In this document: piece after piece, positions 1 to 5,539 of the stretch | How the letters are laid out: every line of letters begins with the position of its first letter | How positions within the stretch are numbered: position 1 is the stretch's first letter | Source of the DNA: an uncultured Saprospiraceae bacterium | GTDB lineage: Bacteria > Bacteroidota > Bacteroidia > Chitinophagales > Saprospiraceae | NCBI GenBank assembly: GCA_905479665.1 | Contig: CAJQNM010000449.1 | Coordinates: forward strand, 1-6,301 | Reading direction: 5' to 3' | DNA: 6,301 nt | The notes under the pieces: generated by a model | Databases searched by the model: none | Told to the model about the DNA's origin: nothing | What the model saw: only the letters and a program-made list of their open reading frames with translations | Position numbers and translations under genes: made by a program

Positions 1-615
1 CTGCCGACAATGCACCAGCTCATGAGCCAGAATGGACTCTTCATTTCCTTCATTCACTTCATATGGGTTCCAAAAGATGATGTGAAAGAACGAAGAGGTG
101 GTGGTATTGCTGTTGAGATGAACTCGCCTCCCTCCCACTTCACCTAACTGACTACTTCGGTAGATCTTGCGGAGAGCAAGCAATCTGCCAAGGAAAAAAA
201 ACAGCGAAATCAAGACACCTGCGCCATACAAATAACAAAACATCACACCCCATTTCCACCCTCCTGCATTCTTTGGCTCCGATCTGAAATCAGCGCCACT
301 AATAGCGACTACTTTTTCAACTTCCTCCCCATACATGCTTTCTTCAGGCTGTGCCAATAGCTCCAGCTGATTGATCTGACTACGAACCGTCATAACTGGA
401 ATTTCTACGACTGGCAATTCTGCTACTGCCTGCGTCAGGTCTGCCTGAAAGGAAATGAACGGAATAGCAAAAGCGAGCAGCGTGGAATAAAGCAAATAAA
501 ATCGATTGCCTTGGAAAAATTTGAGTTTTCTAAAGAGGAGGAAATAGAGCGTAAAAAAAACAGTCTGGGCAATTGCAACCTTGGCCAAATAGATAAGGAG
601 TGATGTGGTAACCAT
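1..615 (-). CDS. BlaR1-like M56 family membrane metallopeptidase (partial, C terminus beyond window)
   Basis: M56 peptidases are inner-membrane sensors with a cytoplasmic-facing zinc protease; activated BlaR1/MecR1 types lead to cleavage of a BlaI-type repressor. I translated the minus strand from the ATG at 613-615 and found an open frame of 205 codons to the window edge. Hydrophobic segments lie near residues 5-27 and 38-55 and at about 120-138, with a polar stretch (about 56-115) between the last two. The zinc motif HELVH falls at residues 198-202 (positions 10-24) and is followed by C-R-Q, the usual place for the M56 active site. The start is firm: it lies one base after the TAG of blaI, so translation is probably coupled. 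The C-terminal part, including any sensor or TonB-like domain, is not visible. In this phylum such proteins often lack the penicillin-binding sensor of staphylococcal BlaR1, so the inducing signal cannot be inferred. Family assignment is firm; role as partner of the adjacent repressor is inferred from gene order. Confidence 0.93.
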   Translation of the reverse strand, partial: MVTTSLLIYLAKVAIAQTVFFTLYFLLFRKLKFFQGNRFYLLYSTLLAFAIPFISFQADLTQAVAELPVVEIPVMTVRSQINQLELLAQPEESMYGEEVEKVVAISGADFRSEPKNAGGWKWGVMFCYLYGAGVLISLFFFLGRLLALRKIYRSSQLGEVGGRRVHLNSNTTTSSFFHIIFWNPYEVNEGNEESILAHELVHCRQ

Positions 616-616
616 G

Positions 617-976
617 CTATTTATTTAATTTATCCAAAAAGTCCTGTACCTCTTGCGGAGTTAAGTTTTCTTCTTCCATAAAGTGTGAAAGAAGCGTCTT
701 GGGATCATTGGGGAAATAGTGATTGATCATTTGCTTGAGCGTCCATTTTCGATAGGTTGCCATTTTCAATTTGGGAAAATAGCGATGCGTTTTTCCGAAC
801 GATTCGTAACCCACGACCCCTTCATTTTCCAGTTTCCGTACAATGGACGATACAGTATTGTAAGGTGGCCTAGGCTCAGGCATCTCCTTGATGATTTCCT
901 TGACGAAGGCTTGCTTTAGACGCCAGAGGATGCGCATGATCTCCTCCTCTTTTTGATTCAAATAATAGTCTGCCAT
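617..976 (-). CDS. BlaI/MecI family transcriptional repressor
   Basis: This 119-residue protein is a BlaI/MecI/CopY-type winged-helix repressor that normally binds palindromic operators as a dimer and is removed by proteolysis started by a partner M56 peptidase. The N-terminal part (about residues 1-75) holds the wHTH: a leading helix with the E-x-x-I-M-R-I-L-W pattern, the recognition-helix region around Y39-N-T-V-S-S, and the wing ending in T-H-R-Y-F-P near residues 63-68. The acidic C-terminal helices (about 76-119) correspond to the dimerisation region that carries the cleavage site in characterised members; I do not assign the cleaved bond. Length matches the family. The ATG at 974-976 is the natural start, with only weak purine signals upstream. 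It is first in a two-gene unit with the M56 gene, which begins one base after its stop. An inverted repeat 13 bp upstream suggests autorepression. Other regulated targets are unknown; no beta-lactamase is seen here. Confidence 0.95.
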   Translation of the reverse strand: MADYYLNQKEEEIMRILWRLKQAFVKEIIKEMPEPRPPYNTVSSIVRKLENEGVVGYESFGKTHRYFPKLKMATYRKWTLKQMINHYFPNDPKTLLSHFMEEENLTPQEVQDFLDKLNK

Positions 977-989
977 ACTTAAAAGTACT

Positions 990-1004
990 AACTAATTATT
1001 AGTT
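990..1004. promoter_or_regulatory. Candidate BlaI operator (perfect inverted repeat)
   Basis: Positions 990-996 (AACTAAT) and 998-1004 (ATTAGTT) are perfect reverse complements around a single T. The site lies 13 bp upstream of the blaI start codon in the gap between blaI and the divergent DUF1080 gene. BlaI/MecI proteins bind short AT-rich palindromes of this size at their own promoters, so autoregulation is the natural reading. A further AGTACT palindrome sits next to it at 985-990. I could not find a convincing Bacteroidota TAnnTTTG -7 box for either divergent gene, so the promoter itself is not placed. Confidence 0.5.
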
Positions 1005-1173
1005 CTCATAACGATTAATGCGTTTTAACATTGTGCTAGCTTAACTATAACTAGGTGAATGTCGCTCAAGAAATCAAAATGAGATAGTTCGTATCTTGGA
1101 TACATGAGGATCGTAGAGAGGATCTCTTGTTTATCTGGTGATCGCCCTCAAAATCAATACATTTACAAAAACG

Positions 1174-1782
1174 ATGAAAATGAGGACAATACTGATACTC
1201 TTACTATTCGGGCTGACACTCCCTTGCTTACAAGCACAGAAGGAAAAACTATTCAATGGCAAGGATCTCACCGGATGGTCGATCGAGAGCGATGGACAAT
1301 TTTCAGTGCATGATGGCCTTCTGAGAGTAAACAAAGGTACCGGATGGTTACGCTCCGACGAGGAGTACGCTGACTATAGCCTCATGATGAAATTTAGATT
1401 TCTTGAGCCAGGTGCCAATTCTGGCATCTTTATTCGTACGGGGCCTGACAGCAAGGACGACGAAGGCGGCTGGCCTACAGAAGGCTATCAGGTACAATGC
1501 CGTGATACATTGGCTGGCGAATTTCCACTCGGCCACTTGATTCCCTACGGAGCACCGCCATTTGAGGAGGCGTTTTTTGAAGATGTGCTTCGAGAGACCT
1601 ACAAGCAAACCGGAAAGTGGAATACTTTCAAAATACATTGCGAGGGAGAATCAGTCAAAATTTTTCTCAATGGAAAACTCATCGGATCGGGCGAGAGCAT
1701 CAAGAAACTATCTGGTCATATCGGCATCCAGGGCGAACACGGTTTGCTCGAGTTCAAGAAAATCATATTGCGCAGAAGCTAG
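1174..1782 (+). CDS. Secreted DUF1080 (3-keto-disaccharide hydrolase-like) protein
   Basis: The DUF1080 family has a concanavalin-like beta-sandwich fold, and characterised members act on 3-keto-glycosides in sugar catabolism. I chose the ATG at 1174 (202 residues) because it starts a compact signal peptide: M-K-M-R, a leucine-rich core to about residue 17, and a likely signal peptidase I site after L-Q-A21. A GTG at 1138 is in frame but would add 12 residues before the signal peptide; the ATG at 1180 is also possible. The cysteine at residue 18 follows proline, so there is no good lipobox. Family hallmarks are LFNGKDLTGW at 26-35, NSGIFIR at 82-88, GYQVQ at 104-108, W-N-T-F-K-I at 149-154, FLNGK near 164-168 and GHIGIQ at 181-186. 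It is a single-domain protein of normal length, probably periplasmic. It stands alone, divergent from blaI, so its substrate cannot be read from neighbours. Confidence 0.9.
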   Translation: MKMRTILILLLFGLTLPCLQAQKEKLFNGKDLTGWSIESDGQFSVHDGLLRVNKGTGWLRSDEEYADYSLMMKFRFLEPGANSGIFIRTGPDSKDDEGGWPTEGYQVQCRDTLAGEFPLGHLIPYGAPPFEEAFFEDVLRETYKQTGKWNTFKIHCEGESVKIFLNGKLIGSGESIKKLSGHIGIQGEHGLLEFKKIILRRS

Positions 1783-1829
1783 TGCTGCGTTTCCAAAATA
1801 TCTAATGCTATTGATGGCCGAAATCCTCT

Positions 1830-1878
1830 CATAGCTAGGGTCCCGCGACTCTCGAGACCGCGAGGACTCGGAGCTATG
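1830..1878. repeat. GC-rich imperfect hairpin in intergenic gap
   Basis: Arms CATAGCT (1830-1836) and AGCTATG (1872-1878) are perfect complements. Inside them GTCC (1840-1843) pairs with GGAC (1864-1867) and CGCG (1844-1847) pairs with CGCG (1859-1862), with small bulges; the core contains TCTCGAGA (1850-1857). There is no T-run on either side, so it is not a textbook Rho-independent terminator, though it could end the DUF1080 transcript. The strong GC content against AT-rich surroundings also fits a dispersed palindromic repeat. A second inverted pair, TAGTGCT (1780-1786, overlapping the DUF1080 stop codon) and AGCACTA (1890-1896), flanks it. Confidence 0.6.
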
Positions 1879-1928
1879 TTCCGTTTCATAGCACTAACTA
1901 TCGAATAATCTAAAACTTACTCCTTGAT

Positions 1929-3164
1929 ATGTCTAATTCACAAAAAGTCACATTTAAGAACAACCAGGGAGATCAACTCTCTGCTCGGGTAGATTTACCC
2001 CTAGGTCGCCACCCCTTCCCCTTTGTCATTTTCGCCCATGTTTTTACTGGCAGTAAGGATCTGATTGCCGCCAAGCACATCAGTCGTGCCCTCACCCTAA
2101 ACGGATTTGGTGTGCTGCGATTTGACTTTACCGGTCTTGGCGAAAGCGAGGGTGATTTTTCGGAAACAAATTTCTCCTCAAATGTGGAAGACCTGGAGGC
2201 AGCTGCCGAATATGTGACCGAAATGTACATGGCTCCTTCCGTTATTGTTGGGCATTCCCTAGGCGGTATCGCGGCAATTTTTGCCGCTGCCAGAATTGAC
2301 AGCATAAAGGCAGTGGTCTCGATTGGAGCACCTTCCTATCCGGACCACGTCAGTCATTTATTACGAGACAAGATTGAGGAAATCTCCAAAAACGGCTGCG
2401 CACAAGTAGAAATCGCGGGTCGTCGGTTTAGGATTAAGAAGCAATTTCTTGATGATTTGCAGGCTCAGGAGCACGTGCCCATCCTTAAGAATTTAGGCAA
2501 AGCGCTCCTGGTTATGCATTCGCCACAAGATGGAATTGTCGGAATCAAAAACGCCGCAGAAATCTATAAATTGGCCAAGCATCCGAAAAGCTATGTCACC
2601 CTTGATGGGGCCGACCATATGCTCACCAATCGCCAAGATGCTTTTTATGCTGGCAATGTGATCGCCAGTTGGGTGAAACGCTACATTGATTTTCCCATAG
2701 CAGATAAGCTAGAGACGGATAGTCAAGTCGTAGTGCGTCTGGAAGGGGATGACTATACGACCGAAATACAAGCAGACCAACATGCGCTAATCGCAGATGA
2801 ACCCATCTCCGTCGGAGGAAATGATTTTGGGCCCTCTCCCTATGAATTGCTCAATGCCAGCCTAGGAGCATGCACCGCCATGACTTTGAAAATGTACGCT
2901 CGCCGCAAGAAATGGGATTTGCAAGAAGTGCTGGTGCACCTCAGCTATGAAAAAAGCCATGTGTACAGCGATGACCAAGCAAATCCCGACAACAAAGATG
3001 GGCGCATCGATCGCTTCGAACGCGAAATCGAACTCATCGGAGACCTTGACGAAAAACAGAAAGAAAGACTAGTGGAAATTGCCAATCGCTGCCCGGTGCA
3101 TAAGACCATTTCGTCCCCTTCGGTTTTTGCCACGAGGCTGTTTGGGAGGAGGGATGGGAAATAG
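1929..3164 (+). CDS. Bifunctional alpha/beta hydrolase / OsmC-like fusion protein
   Basis: The 411-residue product joins two domains. Residues about 1-255 form an alpha/beta hydrolase: an H-x-F-T-G oxyanion-type turn near 37-41, the nucleophile elbow GHSLGG at 108-113 (Ser110), an acid candidate Asp201 in S-P-Q-D, and His230 in G-A-D-H. All three triad positions are present and correctly ordered. Residues about 265-406 form an OsmC-like domain: G-P-S-P-Y-E-L-L-N at 301-309, Cys315 in S-L-G-A-C and Cys388 in R-C-P-V-H-K, the two redox cysteines of the OsmC/Ohr superfamily, which reduces organic hydroperoxides. The same fusion is known as an alpha/beta hydrolase/OsmC family protein in many bacteria; its physiological substrate is not established to my knowledge. 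The ATG at 1929 has only a weak upstream purine signal, as is usual for this phylum. No signal peptide is present, so it is probably cytoplasmic. It appears monocistronic, with a hairpin upstream and a heptamer repeat directly after its stop. Confidence 0.95.
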   Translation: MSNSQKVTFKNNQGDQLSARVDLPLGRHPFPFVIFAHVFTGSKDLIAAKHISRALTLNGFGVLRFDFTGLGESEGDFSETNFSSNVEDLEAAAEYVTEMYMAPSVIVGHSLGGIAAIFAAARIDSIKAVVSIGAPSYPDHVSHLLRDKIEEISKNGCAQVEIAGRRFRIKKQFLDDLQAQEHVPILKNLGKALLVMHSPQDGIVGIKNAAEIYKLAKHPKSYVTLDGADHMLTNRQDAFYAGNVIASWVKRYIDFPIADKLETDSQVVVRLEGDDYTTEIQADQHALIADEPISVGGNDFGPSPYELLNASLGACTAMTLKMYARRKKWDLQEVLVHLSYEKSHVYSDDQANPDNKDGRIDRFEREIELIGDLDEKQKERLVEIANRCPVHKTISSPSVFATRLFGRRDGK

Positions 3165-3165
3165 A

Positions 3166-3205
3166 ATAATGGATAATGGATAATGGATAATGGATAATGG
3201 ATAAT
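3166..3205. repeat. Tandem heptamer repeat (ATAATGG), five full units plus a partial
   Basis: Five exact copies of the 7-bp unit ATAATGG run from 3166 to 3200, followed by a five-base partial copy (3201-3205) that passes into AT-rich sequence. The tract begins one base after the stop codon of the hydrolase/OsmC gene. Because the unit is 7 bp and the tract is perfect, copy number is expected to vary by slippage. It lies outside any reading frame I accept, so variation would affect transcript ends or spacing rather than protein sequence. Confidence 0.95.
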
Positions 3206-3445
3206 TAATAATTGTGCCACTGCTCGAAGGCACTCTTGTGGCTCCTTGGATACATAGTTATGCTGAGGATGAGTTTAAGCTGCTGGAGTTCTTTGTAAGG
3301 GGTGCCGTCAGTTTTCTTGCCAAAAGAGGTCCAAGGCTCACTCTCTCGTCATTTCAAATCTCATTGCGGCATCTGCGAGGATGGGCTTCCTCCGTAAGAA
3401 AAAGACTATTTTAGGTAAAAGCAAGAAACCTCATTCATTGTAAAA
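3206..3445. other. Unassigned intergenic stretch upstream of the SDR gene
   Basis: This gap holds no gene I can support. A 66-codon plus-strand frame opens with GTG at 3214 and ends at 3414, but it has no ribosome-binding signal, no recognisable domain and an unusual composition rich in Arg, Ser and Leu. Minus-strand frames are broken by stops. A short inverted repeat, GTGCC (3214-3218) and GGCAC (3229-3233), lies at the left end without a T-run. The promoter of the SDR gene should be here, but I could not place a convincing TAnnTTTG box. It may be a decayed gene or a dispersed repeat. Confidence 0.4.
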
Positions 3446-5179
3446 GTGGAAGCTTTATTAGACCGATACTGCCACGATTTGCCCAGCCGCCCGCTGAAGA
3501 ATCACAAGGTTCTGGTCACTGGGGCAACGGGGTATATAGGTGGAGAGCTCATACCGGAGCTTGTCGCCAGAGGCTACGATGTGAGAGTCATGGTTCGGTC
3601 GATGCAGCCGGAGTACAAAGAAAGATGGCCTTCAGTCGAGATTTTTGTCTCAGATGCACAAAACTACGAGCAACTTTCACAGGCATTAGTTGGAATTCAG
3701 TCGGCGTATTACTTAATCCATTCATTTTATAGTCGAGGGGATTTTCAGGAAATTGATTTGGAGGTGGCCCGTAATTTTCAGAAGGCGGCAGATGCTCACA
3801 ATTTGGAAAGGATCATTTATTTGGGTGGATTGGGAGACAAAGATACCGATCTTTCCGACCATCTCAGAAGCCGGAACGCGGTTGCAGAATCACTTAGGGA
3901 TGGCCAGACGCCCGTGACCTATTTGAGGGCAGCCGTTATCATCGGTTCGGGTAGTTCGTCTTACCAAATTATCAAACATCTTGTATCCCATTGCCTACTT
4001 TATATTTTACCTTCCTGGGCGAAATCGAAATGTCAACCCATTGCGATCAGAGATACCATTAAGTACCTCGTGGGTTGCCTAGAAAGTAAAGAAACCATTG
4101 GAAATACATATGACATAGGCGGGCCTGATATTGTCACTTACTCAGAAATGCTTAAGCTGCAAGCGCAAACTGCAGGGAAAAAAAGACTATTTGTAAAGTC
4201 TCCATTTTCATCGATCGGACTTTATGCGAAAATCGCTTCCACGTTCACCCCAACCTCGAGTATATTAATAAGAGTATTATTTGAGAGTTGCAAGCACGAT
4301 GTGATTTGCAGCAATTCATCCATCAAAGACCTCATTCCTATTGAAATGATAGGTTATGTGGATGCATTAGAACGGGCCATTACACGTGAGTCCCAGCAGC
4401 GTATATTTGAAATTAAACGAGCTTCTTTCACAAAAATGGATACAGATGGATTGACAAACAAGGCGCTAAGGCCGCCTTCGAGTAGTACCAGCTTTCTGAG
4501 CGATATCAATTATTTCATGCTTAATAAGCCCAAAGTACCGACTTTAATAAGTTTTAAGTCCAATGCTGAAAGAGAAAACTATTCCTTCCGCATATTACAA
4601 CGGCTCGGCACGGAGGTCTCAGGGTATAAAATATTAAATGTTCATAAAATTGGTGTCAATGCACCGGCTAAATACATTTTCGATGAACTGCTTGAGTGGA
4701 ATGGAGATTCTACCTGCTGGCCCAACCACCTCGCAAAAATCGTCAAGAGCAAGGGTCGACTGGAAAATATTTATGTTTATCTACTTGGGTGGTCCAATTT
4801 TCCAAATTGGTTCAAAAAGAGCGCTTTGGGCCGAACTTTTATCCCTTTATTCAAATTGGATGCCATACGCTTTCAGAAAACACCTGGCCCTTCCGAACCC
4901 GATAATGCTCGGTTTTTATTGTACAAAAGTAGCGGAGGTTATCCGATAGGAGTATTCACTTTATACGTACGTTCATCGATTGCACACCAACAGGAAACAG
5001 AGCAGTCTCAACTTTTTCTAATGGTGGGTTTTAACTTTTATGGCAAGAAAGCATGGTCTAGAAGAAGCTCAATAAACCGAGTTTGGGAGTCCATCCATGA
5101 CCGTGTCACATCCAATATACTGCACCGATTAAAACAACTGAGCGAATGGCGTTTTGCAAAAGCACAGAAGGGAGTATAA
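3446..5179 (+). CDS. YbjT-like NAD(P)-binding SDR with a distinct, possibly SRPBCC-like C-terminal domain
   Basis: The 577-residue product begins with an atypical/extended SDR domain (about residues 20-315). The Rossmann motif TGATGYIGG is at 25-33; A-Y-Y-L-I-H-S with G-D-F follows at 87-100, and V-T-Y-L-R-A-A-V-I-I-G-S-G at 157-169. These match the layout of E. coli YbjT, an SDR of unclear substrate. A linker (about 316-375) rich in Ser, Lys and Pro leads to a C-terminal region (about 376-571) with an N-A-P-A-K-Y-I-F segment at 405-412, a Trp/Pro-rich part, beta-like strands (for example 502-510 and 522-530), and a long terminal helix at about 541-566. That order resembles an SRPBCC fold, but this is inference. 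YbjT-type proteins normally end in DUF2867, which I do not recognise here. GTG at 3446 is the only sensible start: a stop lies directly upstream in frame and the next Met (residue 49) is inside the Rossmann fold. There is no Shine-Dalgarno. The gene is AT-richer than its neighbours (4261-4320 has 19 G+C of 60; 2461-2520 has 30), a possible sign of transfer. Confidence 0.88.
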   Translation: MEALLDRYCHDLPSRPLKNHKVLVTGATGYIGGELIPELVARGYDVRVMVRSMQPEYKERWPSVEIFVSDAQNYEQLSQALVGIQSAYYLIHSFYSRGDFQEIDLEVARNFQKAADAHNLERIIYLGGLGDKDTDLSDHLRSRNAVAESLRDGQTPVTYLRAAVIIGSGSSSYQIIKHLVSHCLLYILPSWAKSKCQPIAIRDTIKYLVGCLESKETIGNTYDIGGPDIVTYSEMLKLQAQTAGKKRLFVKSPFSSIGLYAKIASTFTPTSSILIRVLFESCKHDVICSNSSIKDLIPIEMIGYVDALERAITRESQQRIFEIKRASFTKMDTDGLTNKALRPPSSSTSFLSDINYFMLNKPKVPTLISFKSNAERENYSFRILQRLGTEVSGYKILNVHKIGVNAPAKYIFDELLEWNGDSTCWPNHLAKIVKSKGRLENIYVYLLGWSNFPNWFKKSALGRTFIPLFKLDAIRFQKTPGPSEPDNARFLLYKSSGGYPIGVFTLYVRSSIAHQQETEQSQLFLMVGFNFYGKKAWSRRSSINRVWESIHDRVTSNILHRLKQLSEWRFAKAQKGV

Positions 5180-5271
5180 CAATGCGAGTCAAATCTATTT
5201 TCATGAAGGGGAATTCACGCAGCGCGTAAAGGAATGCCCCAAGTTAAACATTGCTCAATATTCGCCCGATG

Positions 5272-5299
5272 AAAAAAGAGGATCACGATTTTGTGATCC
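5272..5299 (-). terminator. Rho-independent terminator on the minus strand
   Basis: GGATCAC (5280-5286) and GTGATCC (5293-5299) form a perfect 7-bp stem around a six-base loop. Read on the minus strand, the stem is followed by TC and then six Ts (the A-run at 5272-5277), the classical intrinsic terminator layout. Read on the plus strand no T-run follows, so it is directional. It should stop transcription coming from the hydroxylase gene, whose stop codon is about 240 bp away, or from a separate transcript within the gap. Confidence 0.7.
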
Positions 5300-5456
5300 C
5301 CTATCTTCGTATTTGCTTCCCAGGGTCGGAGTGATTTTGGTCGCTAGAATTGATGATCTGAGGCAACAGCGGAGAAAGTCGTTTCTGGTTCCGTTTGATC
5401 ATCGATCTCCGCGCCATATCCCAAAAATAGCTTCCGCGATTGATACGGGTTCTTTT

Positions 5457-5526
5457 CAATTTATACTGCGTTATAAAAAATTCACGTAGCCCCACTATGC
5501 TCACTTTTTATGCCTTGTCTAAATTC
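5457..5526. repeat. 70-bp imperfect palindrome downstream of the hydroxylase gene
   Basis: The outer arms AATTTATAC (5458-5466) and GTCTAAATT (5517-5525) pair with one mismatch. A middle pair, ATAAAAA (5473-5479) with TTTTTAT (5505-5511), is perfect. The tip is CGTAG (5485-5489) with CTATG (5495-5499), including one G-T wobble, around a CCCCA loop. On the minus strand the tip reads GAGCATAG then GCTACGTGA, a pattern I associate with dispersed intergenic palindromes in several bacteria; that is recollection, not a search result. It begins 13 bp beyond the hydroxylase stop codon and would fold in transcripts from either side. Confidence 0.65.
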
Positions 5527-5539
5527 AAAATAACGTCGT

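Larger units (their letters stand above)
5180..5539. other. Non-coding gap between convergent SDR and hydroxylase genes
   Basis: This 360-bp gap separates two genes that converge. It contains a minus-strand terminator hairpin (5272-5299) and an imperfect palindrome (5457-5526), each listed separately. Two frames pass through it: one on the plus strand (5154-5489) that overlaps the end of the SDR gene, and one on the minus strand (5301-5504, GTG start, 67 codons, Arg/Lys-rich). Neither has a recognisable domain, and the minus frame starts inside the palindrome, so I do not call either as a gene. Confidence 0.6.

Noticed and set aside
1..976. Beta-lactam resistance locus
   Set aside because: A BlaI/M56 pair alone is widespread in this phylum; no beta-lactamase or penicillin-binding gene is visible, and the sensor part is cut off.
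1095..1105. 11-bp direct repeat CTTGGATACAT, also at 3245-3255
   Set aside because: Two copies of 11 bp with no shared flanks or consistent gene position; likely chance, and not usable as an attachment site.
1138..1173. GTG at 1138 as start of the DUF1080 gene
   Set aside because: It would put 12 residues in front of a compact signal peptide that begins naturally at the ATG at 1174; no ribosome-binding signal favours the GTG.
1174..1240. DUF1080 protein as a lipoprotein
   Set aside because: The only cysteine in the signal region follows L-P, not the small residue of a lipobox; L-Q-A then Q fits signal peptidase I better.
3166..3205. CRISPR-like array
   Set aside because: Units are 7 bp with no spacers, so this is a simple tandem repeat.
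5154..5489. 111-codon plus-strand frame after the SDR gene
   Set aside because: It overlaps the SDR 3' end, has no domain or ribosome-binding signal, and runs through the terminator and most of the palindrome.
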